A stretch of 64,000 nucleotides of DNA from CAZPMO01 sp964587515 (GCA_964587515.1 CAZPMO010000004.1:1-64000); one strand, 5' to 3'. Shown: positions 1 to 8,964, counted from the first letter of the stretch. The notes: generated from the sequence alone by a model not told the origin. Made by a program: numbers and translations.

Positions 1-152
1 GCCGAGCAGGCTTGGACGTGAATAACCTAGCGAGACTCCACAACTAGGAAAGCTCCGACCGCCAAGCGTAACGCCGTGGGGATTATGGCCGGTGGGGGCT
101 TGTTTCGGGCGCGGCCGTCCTATATATACAGCGACCTTCGCGGGAGAGCACG

Positions 153-377
153 ATGAAGAAAGATATCCACCCGGACTATCATGAGATCAACGTGGTGATG
201 ACCGACGGCACCACGTACAAGACGCGCTCGACCTGGGGTGCCGAGGGCGACACCCTCAAGCTCGACATCGATTCCAAGTCGCACCCGGCCTGGACCGGTG
301 GGGCGCGGACTTTGGTGGATTCCGGCGGTCAGGTGGCGAAGTTCAACAAGCGCTTCCAGAACCTCAAACTCGACTGA
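153..377 (+). CDS. rpmE: 50S ribosomal protein L31 (bL31)
   Basis: This 74-residue protein is a component of the large ribosomal subunit. It has the bL31 opening (MKKDIHPDYH), the central STWG segment, and the characteristic SHPAWTGG and VAKFNKRF motifs near the C-terminus. It has no cysteine, so it belongs to the zinc-independent form common in Alphaproteobacteria. A purine-rich ribosome site (gggaga) lies just upstream of the ATG. The 152 bases before it show no other gene and probably hold the promoter. Length and motifs fit the family; there is nothing odd. Confidence 0.96.
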   Translation: MKKDIHPDYHEINVVMTDGTTYKTRSTWGAEGDTLKLDIDSKSHPAWTGGARTLVDSGGQVAKFNKRFQNLKLD

Positions 378-416
378 GGTCTTCTCGGTCGCCGCTTAGG
401 CTGATTTAGCGATATC

Positions 417-803
417 CTATTCGAGGCGGGCCGCCTGGGCGCAGATGCGTCGGCAGCGGTCGATCAGGCCGCGCGCCGGCACCGGCAGATCGCCGAAACC
501 GTCGCTCGCCCCGTCTTCCTCATCCATCAGCGACTGAAGCTCGAACTCCTCGCGCTCCCTGGCCTCGTCGAGGTCGATCTCGCCCACCGCCACCGCCTTG
601 CGCAGCAGCAGCCACGACATCACCTCGGTGAGTTGCCAGGTCAGGCGGCTCATGGCGCGCACCAGCGTGGCGTGCTCGGCCGGCAGGAGATCGCCGCCCG
701 ACGCCAGATTGGCGGCGATATAGCCGCGCACGTCCTCGAGCAGGGTAAGCGTTTCCTCGAAGGCCGAGTGCAGGAAGGCGGTGTGGGTCTCGGACAGGGT
801 CAT
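417..803 (-). CDS. DUF1465 family protein
   Basis: A 128-residue, mainly helical, acidic protein without signal peptide or membrane segment. The arrangement of a helical N-terminus, a WQLTEVMSWLL segment (about residues 55-65) and a C-terminal cysteine-containing helix matches the alphaproteobacterial DUF1465 family as I know it. The molecular role is not established. It sits convergent to rpmE and near DUF1192 and trcR, a neighbourhood conserved in many Alphaproteobacteria, which suggests a housekeeping role rather than an accessory one. Family assignment is from memory of the pattern, not from a search. Confidence 0.75.
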   Translation of the reverse strand: MTLSETHTAFLHSAFEETLTLLEDVRGYIAANLASGGDLLPAEHATLVRAMSRLTWQLTEVMSWLLLRKAVAVGEIDLDEAREREEFELQSLMDEEDGASDGFGDLPVPARGLIDRCRRICAQAARLE

Positions 804-1146
804 GGTTTCGGCAAATCGCTGTTTATCGGATGACCGCGAAAAAAGAGCCGCCCGGGAAGGCGGCTCTAAGTTTACAGGGAGGCGTCAAAAGGATGGGATG
901 AGGATCCTTTCAGGCAATCCGGTCTCCCGAATTGCTGAGGATAAGAATAACGAAAGAGTATTAAATTTTGGTTAAGATCGGGAGATTTCAGGGGTTGGGA
1001 GAATATTTAAATTGGGTTACCCGACACTGGCTTTTGTTTAATTAATCGTTTTTAACCAATATCTTACAAGACAAGTTCGGGTTCCAACCGGGGTTCCGCT
1101 CGCGGCATGCGTGCATTTTTTTTTAAAAAAAATGACACCGGCCGGC
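804..1146. other. Intergenic region between DUF1465 and DUF1192 genes
   Basis: About 340 bases without a convincing gene. It holds a terminator hairpin near 839-868 (listed separately), an AT-rich stretch at about 945-1060, and a run of nine T followed by eight A near 1114-1131. The promoter of the minus-strand DUF1465 gene is expected close to 804-840, but no clear -35/-10 pair was recognised. Confidence 0.6.
839..868 (-). terminator. Rho-independent terminator, minus strand
   Basis: A perfect 9-bp inverted repeat (agagccgcc / ggcggctct at 845-853 and 860-868) with a 6-base loop. Read on the minus strand it is followed by a run of six T. It lies downstream of the minus-strand DUF1192 gene and upstream of DUF1465, so it would separate the two transcripts. 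Confidence 0.8.
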
Positions 1147-1332
1147 TTAACTTTTGAACAGCCCCTCGACCCCCTCGCGATGGCTTTGCTTGCCCGCGAT
1201 GACGCCGCGTACGCGTTCGATCTCGTCCTCCATCTCGGCGATGTAATCGTTAAGCTCCTCGATGGACCAGCTCGAAAGATCGGGCTTTTCGGGCTTCTGA
1301 TTGCGGGGCTCGAAATCCTCTTCATCCATCAC
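1147..1332 (-). CDS. DUF1192 family protein
   Basis: A 61-residue protein beginning MMDEEDFEPR, then a proline/lysine-rich linker, then a short amphipathic helix (about residues 20-45) with the segment LSSWSIEELNDYIAEMEDEI. This is the typical size and pattern of DUF1192, a small alphaproteobacterial family of unknown function that pairs genomically with DUF1465 and an NAD(P)H:quinone oxidoreductase, as it does here. The acidic helix could form a coiled coil. No catalytic residues are evident. It is transcribed divergently from the oxidoreductase gene, with about 80 bases between them for both promoters. Confidence 0.8.
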   Translation of the reverse strand: MMDEEDFEPRNQKPEKPDLSSWSIEELNDYIAEMEDEIERVRGVIAGKQSHREGVEGLFKS

Positions 1333-1411
1333 ATTTCTCCAATAATCCGACCTTGCCAGTCTGCGTCGAACCCATTAGACCTGCAAGCCGCTTTTCCGAA
1401 ATGAACCGTCA

Positions 1412-2413
1412 ATGGCCGCCGCATACCCGAGCGAGATGACCGCGATTGAAATTCCCGAGCCGGGAGATCCCGACGCGCTGGTTCCGTGCACCCGCCCAGT
1501 GCCCGAACCCGGCGAGGGCGAGGCGTTGATTCGCATCGCCGCGGCGGGGATTAATTTTCCCGACGTGATGCAGCGCCGTGGCGTCTATCCGCCGCCGCCG
1601 GGCGTAACCGACATTCCAGGCCTCGAACTGGCCGGCACCGTGGTCAAGCTTGGCCCCGGCGCGACCGGTTTCGCAGTGGGCGAGACGGTCTGCGCCCTGG
1701 TCTCGGGCGGCGCCTATGCCGAATATTGCGTCGCGCCGACGCCCCAGTGCCTGCCCGTGCCCAAGGGGCTTGACCTGGTCCAGGCGGCGGCGATCCCGGA
1801 GACCTTCTTCACCGCATGGACCAATTTGTTCGACGGCGGCCGGCTGAAGTCCGGCGAAACGGTGCTGATCCACGGCGGTTCGGGCGGCATCGGCACCGCC
1901 GCGATACAGATCGCCCGGGCTTCCGGCGCGCGGGTCTTCGCCACGGCGCGCACCGCTGAGAAGTGCAAGGCCTGCGAAGACCTCGGCTGCGAGCGCGCGA
2001 TCAATTATTCAGAAGAAGATTTCGTCGAGGTCGCGAAGGCGTTGACCGGCGACGACGGGGTCGACCTGATCATCGACATCGTCGGCGGCGATTATACCGA
2101 GCGGAACCTGCGCGCGCTGGCGCTTGAAGGCCGGCTGGTTCAGGTTGCCGTGCAAGGCGGCGCGAAACCCGAGGTGCCGCTGTTCGTGATCATGCAAAAG
2201 CGGATTACGCTGACCGGTTCGACCTTGCGCCCGCGCACCGTGGCGCAAAAGGGCGCGATCGCCGATGCGCTGCGCGAGACCGCCTGGCCGTGGTTCGAGG
2301 ACGGCACGGTGAAACCCCTTGTTTTCAAGACATTCCCTTTAAATGATGCCGCCAAGGCGCATGAGTTGATGGAATCAAGCGCCCATATCGGTAAAATCGT
2401 CCTGACGGTTTGA
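1412..2413 (+). CDS. NAD(P)H:quinone oxidoreductase, zeta-crystallin type
   Basis: A 333-residue member of the zinc-free medium-chain dehydrogenase/reductase family (QOR/PIG3 type), which reduces quinones with NADPH in the cytosol. The N-terminal GroES-like domain (about 1-130) contains the AAGINFPDVMQRRG segment and lacks the zinc ligands of alcohol dehydrogenases. The Rossmann domain shows the nucleotide-binding GGSGGIGTAAIQIA motif (about 151-164). It starts divergently from DUF1192 and is followed 9 bases later by trcR, so the two are probably co-transcribed. Length is normal for the family. Confidence 0.93.
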   Translation: MAAAYPSEMTAIEIPEPGDPDALVPCTRPVPEPGEGEALIRIAAAGINFPDVMQRRGVYPPPPGVTDIPGLELAGTVVKLGPGATGFAVGETVCALVSGGAYAEYCVAPTPQCLPVPKGLDLVQAAAIPETFFTAWTNLFDGGRLKSGETVLIHGGSGGIGTAAIQIARASGARVFATARTAEKCKACEDLGCERAINYSEEDFVEVAKALTGDDGVDLIIDIVGGDYTERNLRALALEGRLVQVAVQGGAKPEVPLFVIMQKRITLTGSTLRPRTVAQKGAIADALRETAWPWFEDGTVKPLVFKTFPLNDAAKAHELMESSAHIGKIVLTV

Positions 2414-2422
2414 GGAGCAGAA

Positions 2423-3061
2423 ATGGCCCAACCCCTGATGCCCAAGGCCACCGCCGTGTGGCTGATCGAAAACACCGCGCTGACGTTCGACCAGATATCG
2501 GAGTTCTGCGGTCTCCATATATTGGAGGTCCAGAGTATCGCCGATGACGAGGTGGCGATCGGCATGGTGGGATTTGACCCCATTTCAAACAGCCAGCTTA
2601 CCCAGGAAGAAATCGACCGTTGCGTCGCCGATCCCGGGGCCCGCCTCGATATGGCCAAGAATGACGTGCCGCGGCCGTCACCCAGGACCAAGGGTCCGCG
2701 CTATACGCCGGTGGCGCGGCGTCAGGACAAGCCCGACGCGATCGCCTGGCTGGTGCGCAATTATCCCGACCTCAAGGACGGCCAGATTTCGCGGCTGATC
2801 GGCACCACCAAGCCGACCATCACGACAGTGCGCGAACGCACCCACTGGAACATGTCCAACATCAAGGCCCAGGACCCGGTGCGCCTTGGCCTCTGCGCCC
2901 GACTAGAGCTCGATAACGCTCTCGAAAAAGCGGGCTATTCGACCACCATGCAGGCGTTCGAGGAACAGGCCCAGGCGGCCCATGAAGCCCAGGAGGCCGA
3001 AAAGGAGGATAAACCCGCCGAGGTGCCCGATACCTTCTTCAATCCGTTCGCCAACGATTGA
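2423..3061 (+). CDS. trcR: DUF1013 family cell-cycle regulator TrcR-like
   Basis: A 212-residue protein of the DUF1013 family, whose Sinorhizobium member is named the cell-cycle transcriptional regulator TrcR. The N-terminus (MPKATAVWLIENTALTFDQI) and a second similar helical segment around residues 100-130 (DAIAWLVRNYPDLKDGQI followed by a possible recognition helix) look like two helix-turn-helix-like repeats. The C-terminal 45 residues are acidic, alanine-rich and probably disordered. It has a good ribosome site (gaggag) and follows the quinone oxidoreductase gene closely. DNA binding here is inferred from the family. Confidence 0.88.
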   Translation: MAQPLMPKATAVWLIENTALTFDQISEFCGLHILEVQSIADDEVAIGMVGFDPISNSQLTQEEIDRCVADPGARLDMAKNDVPRPSPRTKGPRYTPVARRQDKPDAIAWLVRNYPDLKDGQISRLIGTTKPTITTVRERTHWNMSNIKAQDPVRLGLCARLELDNALEKAGYSTTMQAFEEQAQAAHEAQEAEKEDKPAEVPDTFFNPFAND

Positions 3062-3136
3062 TACGGGCGTTCCCGCGCGACCTTCGTCGAAAATCCCGAT
3101 AAACTCGCCTGACCTTCACAATCCGGGAGACAGGCC

Positions 3137-4168
3137 ATGAAGGCGCTTGTCCTGAAATCGCCGAATTCGCCTTTCGTGCTCGAGGACGTGCCCGACCCGA
3201 CGCCGGGCCCACGTGACGCGGTGGCGCGGGTGCTGGCCTGCGGATCGGGGCTGACGATCCAGCACGTGAAGGCGGGGCGCGCGCCAGTCGAATTCCCACG
3301 CATCATCGGCCATGAGATCACGGGCGAGATCGTCGCGGTCGGCGCCGAGGTCTCCAACGTTGTCGTCGGCGATCCGGTGACGGCCTATTTCTATCTCACC
3401 TGCGGCCATTGCAAATGGTGCCGCATCGACCGCGAGACGCTGTGCGAGAATTTCGGCGGTTTCGTAGGACGCGAGGTCGATGGCGGCTATGCCGAGTACC
3501 TGAAATTGCCGGCCGAGACCTTCCTGAACCTGCCGGAGGGACTCGACCACAAGACCCATGCGGCCGAAATCGGCGTCGTGACCGACGCCATCGCGACGCC
3601 GGTCAAGGTGATTCGGCGCGCCCGAATCCAAGCCGGCGACACCGTCGCGGTGATCGGCGCCGGGGGTGGGTTGGGAATTCACATGGTGATGCTGGCGCGT
3701 TGGGCGCATGCACGGGTGATCGCGGTGGATACGGTGGCCGACAAGTTCGACGCCTGCCGGGAAGCCGGCGCGGACGACGTTATCGACGCCGCGCGCGACA
3801 ACGTCACCGAGGCGCTATTGGAGCTGACCTCGGGCCGCGGGATCGATGTCGCGCTCGATTTTGTATCCTCGAGATCCACCCTGGAAACCGCCACCGCCGC
3901 ACTTGGACGCGGCGGCAGGCTGGTGACGCTGGGCGGCTCCGGCCAGATATTCGACGCGCCGGCGCGCGAAATGCTGAACAAGGAGCTAGAATTGATCGGC
4001 AGCCGCTATGCGACCAAGCAGGAGGTTCTCGACTCTCTTGATCTTGTGGCGCGCGGCGAGGTCTGGCCGCTGGTCACCGAAATCGGCGGGCTCAATGAGG
4101 CCGAGGCGATCCATGAACGGGTCGAGCAAGGGCTGGTGACCGGCCGCGCAGCCTTGCGAATCCAATAA
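3137..4168 (+). CDS. Zinc-binding alcohol dehydrogenase family protein
   Basis: A 343-residue medium-chain dehydrogenase. Unlike the quinone reductase upstream it has the structural zinc site: four cysteines in the segment CGHCKWCRIDRETLC (about residues 96-110). The catalytic-zinc candidates are Cys36 and the histidine of GHEITGE. The Rossmann motif VIGAGGGLGIHM follows at about 173-184. It should oxidise an alcohol or reduce an aldehyde with NAD(P); the substrate is unknown. A ribosome site (cgggaga) precedes the ATG. Seventy-five bases separate it from trcR, so it may have its own promoter. Confidence 0.9.
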   Translation: MKALVLKSPNSPFVLEDVPDPTPGPRDAVARVLACGSGLTIQHVKAGRAPVEFPRIIGHEITGEIVAVGAEVSNVVVGDPVTAYFYLTCGHCKWCRIDRETLCENFGGFVGREVDGGYAEYLKLPAETFLNLPEGLDHKTHAAEIGVVTDAIATPVKVIRRARIQAGDTVAVIGAGGGLGIHMVMLARWAHARVIAVDTVADKFDACREAGADDVIDAARDNVTEALLELTSGRGIDVALDFVSSRSTLETATAALGRGGRLVTLGGSGQIFDAPAREMLNKELELIGSRYATKQEVLDSLDLVARGEVWPLVTEIGGLNEAEAIHERVEQGLVTGRAALRIQ

Positions 4169-4183
4169 CGAAATTGTCGCCCG

Positions 4184-4220
4184 GCCTGTTAGCAGTCACC
4201 GGCGTCGGCTGCTAACAGGC
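4184..4220 (+). terminator. Strong hairpin after the dehydrogenase gene
   Basis: A perfect 12-bp inverted repeat (gcctgttagcag / ctgctaacaggc) with a 13-base loop lies 15 bases after the stop codon. No immediate T-run follows, though an AT-rich segment and a ctttttat stretch lie about 30 bases on. It is probably a terminator or an mRNA-stabilising hairpin. Confidence 0.6.
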
Positions 4221-4288
4221 TGATATATCATAATAATTTGTGAGGCTTTTTATCTAACTATTCACGGTGGTTGTAGGGAGAAAGCCTC

Positions 4289-4564
4289 GTGCGTGGCAAA
4301 CCCAATCTCACCGAACAAAAGCTGATGGGCTATCGGTTGGCGACGGCGGAAATCCTCTACTGGATGCCCGACCATCCGAGCCTGCTACAAAGCTTCGTCT
4401 GGCAGCATTACGATCTCGCACCCGGATTTCCGGAACTGCACCGGTTCCTGAATTTCTGGAAAGACAATATCGAAGCGACCCTGCATTCGGTAAAGGTCGC
4501 GGGCGCCGACATCGCGCGTCCCGGCAATTTCCGCCCCGTCGACGCGGTTCTCAACCTCACCTGA
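4289..4564 (+). CDS. usg: Usg family protein
   Basis: A 91-residue protein of the alphaproteobacterial Usg family, named from its position near tryptophan genes in some species; its function is unknown. The diagnostic segments are MGYRLATAEILYWMPDHPSL (about residues 13-32), WQHYDLAPGFPELHRFLNFW, and IEATLHSVKVA. The start is GTG, supported by the ribosome site gtagggag 8 bases upstream and by the size of the family. No trp gene is nearby in this window. It is convergent with the broken outer-membrane gene that ends 9 bases further on. Confidence 0.88.
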   Translation: MRGKPNLTEQKLMGYRLATAEILYWMPDHPSLLQSFVWQHYDLAPGFPELHRFLNFWKDNIEATLHSVKVAGADIARPGNFRPVDAVLNLT

Positions 4565-4572
4565 AATCGTCC

Positions 4573-5864
4573 TCAGAACTTGTAGAGGAACGAGAGCGCA
4601 TAGATGTTCTCGGCCGAATCGAGGCTGTCGTCGTTCGATTCGGTGGCGATATGCTGGTAGGAAAATTTGGCGGACAGTTCACCGATTACGGTCGCACTGT
4701 ACTGCGCCTGGTAGGTGTGGATACGATCCAGCCTTTCCTCGCCGATATCCGGGGTGACATCGGTAAAATCCTTGTGCTGGAACGAATAATCCAGCCGCAG
4801 GGCGGAATCCGCCGGCAGCATCTGGACCGCTTTTGGCGCGCCCAGGCCGGTGAGCGCCCAGTCCAGCGGGATCTTGGCCGACGGGTTGAGTCGAACGGAA
4901 TGCAGGTTGAAGGACGCCTCCCGCGCGTTATCTATGGCGTATTCGAGACCCATCATCAGATAGCCCTTTGCGTCGGCAAAGAACATAAACTGGTTGAAGC
5001 CGACGTTATTCGACGCCGCGTCGCGGTCGGGATCATCGAAGAAATTCGTATATTTGATCGTATAGGTCAGTTCGCTAAACAGATCGGGTTCCCGGAAATA
5101 GGATACTTTCGGGGTGAGCGCATGCGAGCGCAGGAAGTCAGCCCGGTCGAGCAGGGGCGTTCTTCGTCGTCCCGGCTCGCGATTAATGTGAGATACTGGC
5201 CGGCGCTGTCGCCGAGTTCGCCGTCGGGCTCGATGCGCTGGACCGACAGGAATTCCTGCCGCGCTTCGTCGTTCCGGCCCAGATTGTAATAAGCCAGCCC
5301 CATGTTGAAGCGCGCCGCCGATTCAAGTTCCTTGTCGCCCGTCGCGCGTTTGAAATGGATGGCGGCCCCCGCGTGATCGTTACGCGACTGGAGAATCAGT
5401 GCGAGAAAAAAGTGGGCGTTCGCATCCGCATCGTCGCGCGCCACGATGCTTTCGAATTGTTGTCGCGCCTCTTCGTGACGCTTCAGACGGTAAAGTGCGA
5501 GCCCCAGGGGAAAGGCCGCATCGTGAAGATCGGGCTCGATCTCCAACGATTTGCGCAGGGCGCTCACCGCGTCTTCATAGGCGCCGCGTCGCTGATGCAC
5601 GAGCCCGACAAACAGATGGGCGGTAGCCTCGGAGGCCTCGTCGAGGCTCGCCTGGCGAAAATACTTAAGGGCGTTGGCGTCGTCGCCGGACCGGTATGCT
5701 TCGATCCCCGCCAATAAGGGCGACGGCGACGGCGTCGCCTGGGCGATCAATTCGGGAGAAAACGCCGATGGTGGCGCGTTCGCGGCACGCGCGTCGATAG
5801 GGAAAAAGACGACACCGACAACCGCTCCCGTGAGCCCGATTCCGGCGCAAATCGACCGTCGCAA
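4573..5864 (-). pseudogene. TPR-repeat outer-membrane barrel protein, frameshifted
   Basis: One gene in two frames. The 5' part (5864 down to about 5158) encodes a signal-peptide-like N-terminus and about 200 residues of tetratricopeptide repeats (for example AHLFVGLVHQRRGAYEDAVS and AFPLGLALYRLKRHEEARQQ). The 3' part, in another frame, encodes a beta-strand-rich domain ending in ...YALSFLYKF, a terminal phenylalanine typical of outer-membrane barrels. Adding one base to the GGGG run at 5154-5157 joins them into one protein of about 430 residues. A TPR domain plus barrel resembles Slam-type or other envelope proteins; the role is unknown. The start is a TTG with weak support. The lesion may be a sequencing error. 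Confidence 0.75.
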
Positions 5865-5886
5865 TCTCTGTTCAGCCCCCCGGCTC

Positions 5887-5914
5887 GGGGTCCGGTTTGT
5901 TCCGGACTGACCCC
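5887..5914. repeat. Palindromic REP-like element
   Basis: A 28-base near-palindrome with ggggtc at one end, gacccc at the other and an inner ccgg...ccgg pairing. It lies directly upstream of the broken TPR gene, and a related accggggacacggtcc string follows at about 5949-5965. It resembles short REP-type palindromes, but I saw no second full copy in this window, so its repeated nature is inference. Confidence 0.35.
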
Positions 5915-6055
5915 ACGCAAATTCGTATTGCTTAAGCCTTAAAAGAAACCGGGGACACGGTCCACGGGAATCTCGAATCGGCTCTCAATCGTTGGGGATT
6001 AATTCCAGGGGCGGCGGTGGATTGTCGTCGATGAAAAATCGCGGACCGGCGGACG

Positions 6056-6686
6056 CTATTTGCCTTTGCCTTTGACTTTTCCTTTGCCCTTATCCTTGGC
6101 AGCCTTATCAGCTTTTGCCTTTACCGCTTTTTGTCTGTTTTTGGCGTTTTTTTTTTGCGTTTTCTTTTGCGGATTCCTTGGCCGCCTTGACGCGGGACTT
6201 CGTCGCGGCGTTACGCGCGGCCAGCCTCGCCAGCTTCACGGCCCGCCTCGCCGCACCGGTGGCGACCTGACGCGCCGCCGAGCTGGCTGCTGCCCGCGCT
6301 ATATCGAGCGAGGCGCTCTTTGCGGCGCGAGAGGCTTCAAGGGCAAGCTGCCGGGCGGCGGTTCGGGCGAAGGCCTTGGCGGTGCGGGTCGCTTCACGGG
6401 TACCGCGCTGCACCGTGACGCGGGCTTCCCTGCTCAAGGCGGGACTCCCCAGACCCCTATTGGCTCGCCGGAGAGCGGCCTTGGTCTGGTCGATCACACG
6501 CCCGGCGGAGCCCGGCCGGACCGACTGGGCGACCTGGATTACCGTAGTCGACACACCGCCTGACCCCACAGCGACCAACCGGTTTTCGGGCCCGGAATCA
6601 AAGGATTCCTGAGCCGTTGCCGTCATCGATGCCAAGGCGACGGTTGCGACCATAAGGCCGGCGATATGAAGGATTCTATGCAACAT
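6056..6686 (-). CDS. Secreted Ala/Lys/Arg-rich protein, frame shift at A10 tract
   Basis: The N-terminus is a clear signal peptide (hydrophobic residues about 5-24, cleavage likely after ATAQ or ATA). The rest is rich in alanine, arginine and lysine and probably helical, with heptad-like AARxLALEASRAAKSA segments, so it may bind a polyanion. In the starting frame it ends at 6108 (192 residues). Past a run of ten A on the coding strand (6147-6156) the other frame continues with a lysine-rich tail rich in KGKG and ends with TAG at 6056-6058. One base fewer in the run joins the frames. I do not recognise a family. Both ends could be real if transcription slips on the tract. Confidence 0.55.
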
Positions 6687-6883
6687 AACATTACTACCAC
6701 TGACGCATTATCGCACGGAGCGAGTAAACTAATTATTAGGAATTGGTCTCATTTTCCCAAAGTACCTGGGGTATTTGATTCTTTGTAATTTGAAATTAAC
6801 TGTTTTTTATTCTTTTTTAATAAATAAATAACGCAACGAAATCGACTCTATTTTATATTGATTTTGTGGTGCGGCGCCGGCCG

Positions 6884-7909
6884 TTAGCCGAGGCCCTGGC
6901 GTACCTTGGGGAAAACGTCTTCCGCCAGCATATGCATGGTCTCCAGCGCCAGGGTCTGAGGCATACCGGGCCATTGGAGGCTCATGATCAGGTGGTTCAC
7001 GCCGAGGCGCCGACCGAGGCCGATTATCTGCTCGGCAACCTCGTCCGGCGCGCCAACCAGAAACCGGTCGCCGGCGAGTTCGTCGAATAAAGCCGCGAAA
7101 CCGTCGTCGGCGGGCATTTCGCGATCCTGGCCCCAGTCGCGATAGGCGTTGTACTTGGTCTCGATGAACGGCCGGCACAGGCGGAAGGCCTCCTCCCGGC
7201 TGGCCGCGACGAAGACTTCGCGGCGCATGGGCAGTTCATCGGGAAACGGTTTGCCCGCCGCGTCCAGCGCCCGGCGATAAACATCGATCTGTCGCTCGAT
7301 AACATCGATCCGGTTATGGGGGTTGATGTACCAGCAATCTCCAAGCAGCGCGGCCCTCTTGATCGCCGGGTCGGCGTTGGCGCCGATCCAGATCGGCGGG
7401 TGAGGTTTCTGTAGCGGCTTGAGCGCACATGAAGCCCCGTCGAGGGTAAAATGCGAACCCCGGTAATCGACGGTTTCCTCCGTCCACAGAAGTCTGATCG
7501 CCTCAATCCCTTCGACAAAGCGTTTCACACGGTCACGCGGCGTCGTGCCGAACGCCTTGAATTCGACCTCGCGATAACCGAGGCCGGCGCCGAAGATCAG
7601 CCGCCCACCCGAGATCACATCAAGGGTCGCGAGTTGCTCGGCAATATCGAGCGGCTTGTGCATCGCAACCAGTACGATGCCGGCGTTGAGCCTGAGATTG
7701 GGCGCCTCGGCCGCAAGCCGCGCCAAAACCGGGAACTGTTGCAGGGCCTGCAACGGATGCGTGCTGTAATGGGACGTCTTGGTGAGCGAGGCGAACCCGA
7801 GCCCGTCGGCGAGCCGCGCCTGCGCCACCAGATCGTCGAAGCATTGGCGGATATCCTCGTCCGCCTCGTACTGGCCCCGGACCGCGAGGCCGAACTGCAT
7901 CCCGCTCAC
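6884..7909 (-). CDS. LLM class flavin-dependent oxidoreductase
   Basis: A 341-residue bacterial-luciferase-like (TIM barrel) enzyme that uses reduced FMN or coenzyme F420. Family signatures are the N-terminal FGLAVRGQYEADEDI, the LNAGIVLVAMHKPLDIAEQLATLD region (about 75-98), the GRLIFGAGLGY motif (about 101-111) and KPHPPIWIGAN near residue 167. Alphaproteobacteria usually lack F420, so FMNH2 is more likely (inference). Its start overlaps the stop of the upstream aldo/keto reductase by 4 bases, indicating co-translation. The substrate is unknown. Confidence 0.9.
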   Translation of the reverse strand: MSGMQFGLAVRGQYEADEDIRQCFDDLVAQARLADGLGFASLTKTSHYSTHPLQALQQFPVLARLAAEAPNLRLNAGIVLVAMHKPLDIAEQLATLDVISGGRLIFGAGLGYREVEFKAFGTTPRDRVKRFVEGIEAIRLLWTEETVDYRGSHFTLDGASCALKPLQKPHPPIWIGANADPAIKRAALLGDCWYINPHNRIDVIERQIDVYRRALDAAGKPFPDELPMRREVFVAASREEAFRLCRPFIETKYNAYRDWGQDREMPADDGFAALFDELAGDRFLVGAPDEVAEQIIGLGRRLGVNHLIMSLQWPGMPQTLALETMHMLAEDVFPKVRQGLG

Positions 7910-8892
7910 AGGTTTACCCGCGCGAGCTGCGCCGCCTGATAACGATCACCGGACGCGGCACCGGGCGAAAACGTCTTCTCCAGGCTCGCGAGGTCCTGGT
8001 CGGTGAACGACACCGTGAGCGCCCCCAGATTTTCTTCCAGATGGGCGCGCGTCTTGCTGCCGGGAATCGCCGCGACATCGTCGCCCCGGCTCAGCACCCA
8101 GGCGATCGCGATTTGCGCCGGCGTCGCCCCTTTCGAGACCGCCATGTCCTCGATCAGACCCCGCAGTTCGGCATTGCGTTCGATGTTGCCGGCCTGAAAT
8201 CGGGGCATGTCCTGGCGCCGGTCGTTGCCGGCAATGTCGCCGGCCGTGTTGATGCCGCCATGCAGGAGGCCCCTTGCCAGCGGAGAATAGGCGATCAGCC
8301 CGATGCCGAGATCGCGGCAGGCGGCCAGATTGCCGCCTTCAACGTCGCGACTGAGCAGGGAATATTCCATGGTCAGCGTGGCGATCGGATGGACCGCGCT
8401 GGCGCGGCGCAACGTTTCCGGCGCGGCCTCGGAAAGGCCCAGATGACGCACCTTGCCGGCTTTCACCAGCGCCGCCATGGCGCCGATGGTCTCTTCGATG
8501 GGCACGTCCGGGTCGATGCGCGACGGACACCAGATATCGATGGCCTCGACCCCGAACCGCTTCAAACTGTCTTCGCAATCCTCGCGCGCGCGCTCGGGAC
8601 TGGCGGCGCCGCCGGTGGTGCGCCCGGCCGCGTCGCGCCGGCTGCCGAACTTGCAATGAATGGCGACGTCGTCGCGGCGGCCGGCGATGGCCTTACCGAC
8701 AATGTCCTGATTATGGCCGGAGCCGTAGCTGGTCGAGGTGTCGAGGAAATTGACGCCGAGATCGAGCGCGCGGCGGATGGTGGCGATCGATTCCGCATCG
8801 TCCGCGCCGCCATAGATGCCCGACATCGACATGCAGCCAAGCCCGATGCGCGAGAGCCTAAGCGTTCCGTGCGCGACCGAAATGCTGTCCAT
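7906..8892 (-). CDS. Aldo/keto reductase
   Basis: A 328-residue (alpha/beta)8 NADPH-dependent reductase. The N-terminus has the GLGCMSMSG segment, then NFLDTSTSYGSGHNQDIVGKA with the catalytic aspartate and tyrosine (about residues 50-56), HCKFGSR with the lysine, and a C-terminal VAAIPGSKTRAHLEEN that binds the NADPH 2'-phosphate. The catalytic tetrad is apparently complete except that the usual histidine position reads as part of DIWCPSRID, close to the YLQHR/HR.D pattern but altered. It is the first gene of a two-gene unit with the luciferase-like oxidoreductase. Confidence 0.9.
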   Translation of the reverse strand: MDSISVAHGTLRLSRIGLGCMSMSGIYGGADDAESIATIRRALDLGVNFLDTSTSYGSGHNQDIVGKAIAGRRDDVAIHCKFGSRRDAAGRTTGGAASPERAREDCEDSLKRFGVEAIDIWCPSRIDPDVPIEETIGAMAALVKAGKVRHLGLSEAAPETLRRASAVHPIATLTMEYSLLSRDVEGGNLAACRDLGIGLIAYSPLARGLLHGGINTAGDIAGNDRRQDMPRFQAGNIERNAELRGLIEDMAVSKGATPAQIAIAWVLSRGDDVAAIPGSKTRAHLEENLGALTVSFTDQDLASLEKTFSPGAASGDRYQAAQLARVNL

Positions 8893-8964
8893 GATTTTCC
8901 TCCACCGCCTGGAACGGGAAAAGGAACAGATATCGCGACCGCGCGCAACCGGGCGGCCGGCGAC

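Noticed and set aside
1114..1131. T9A8 tract as a terminator
   Set aside because: There is no GC stem next to it, and a proper terminator for the same transcript lies at 839-868.
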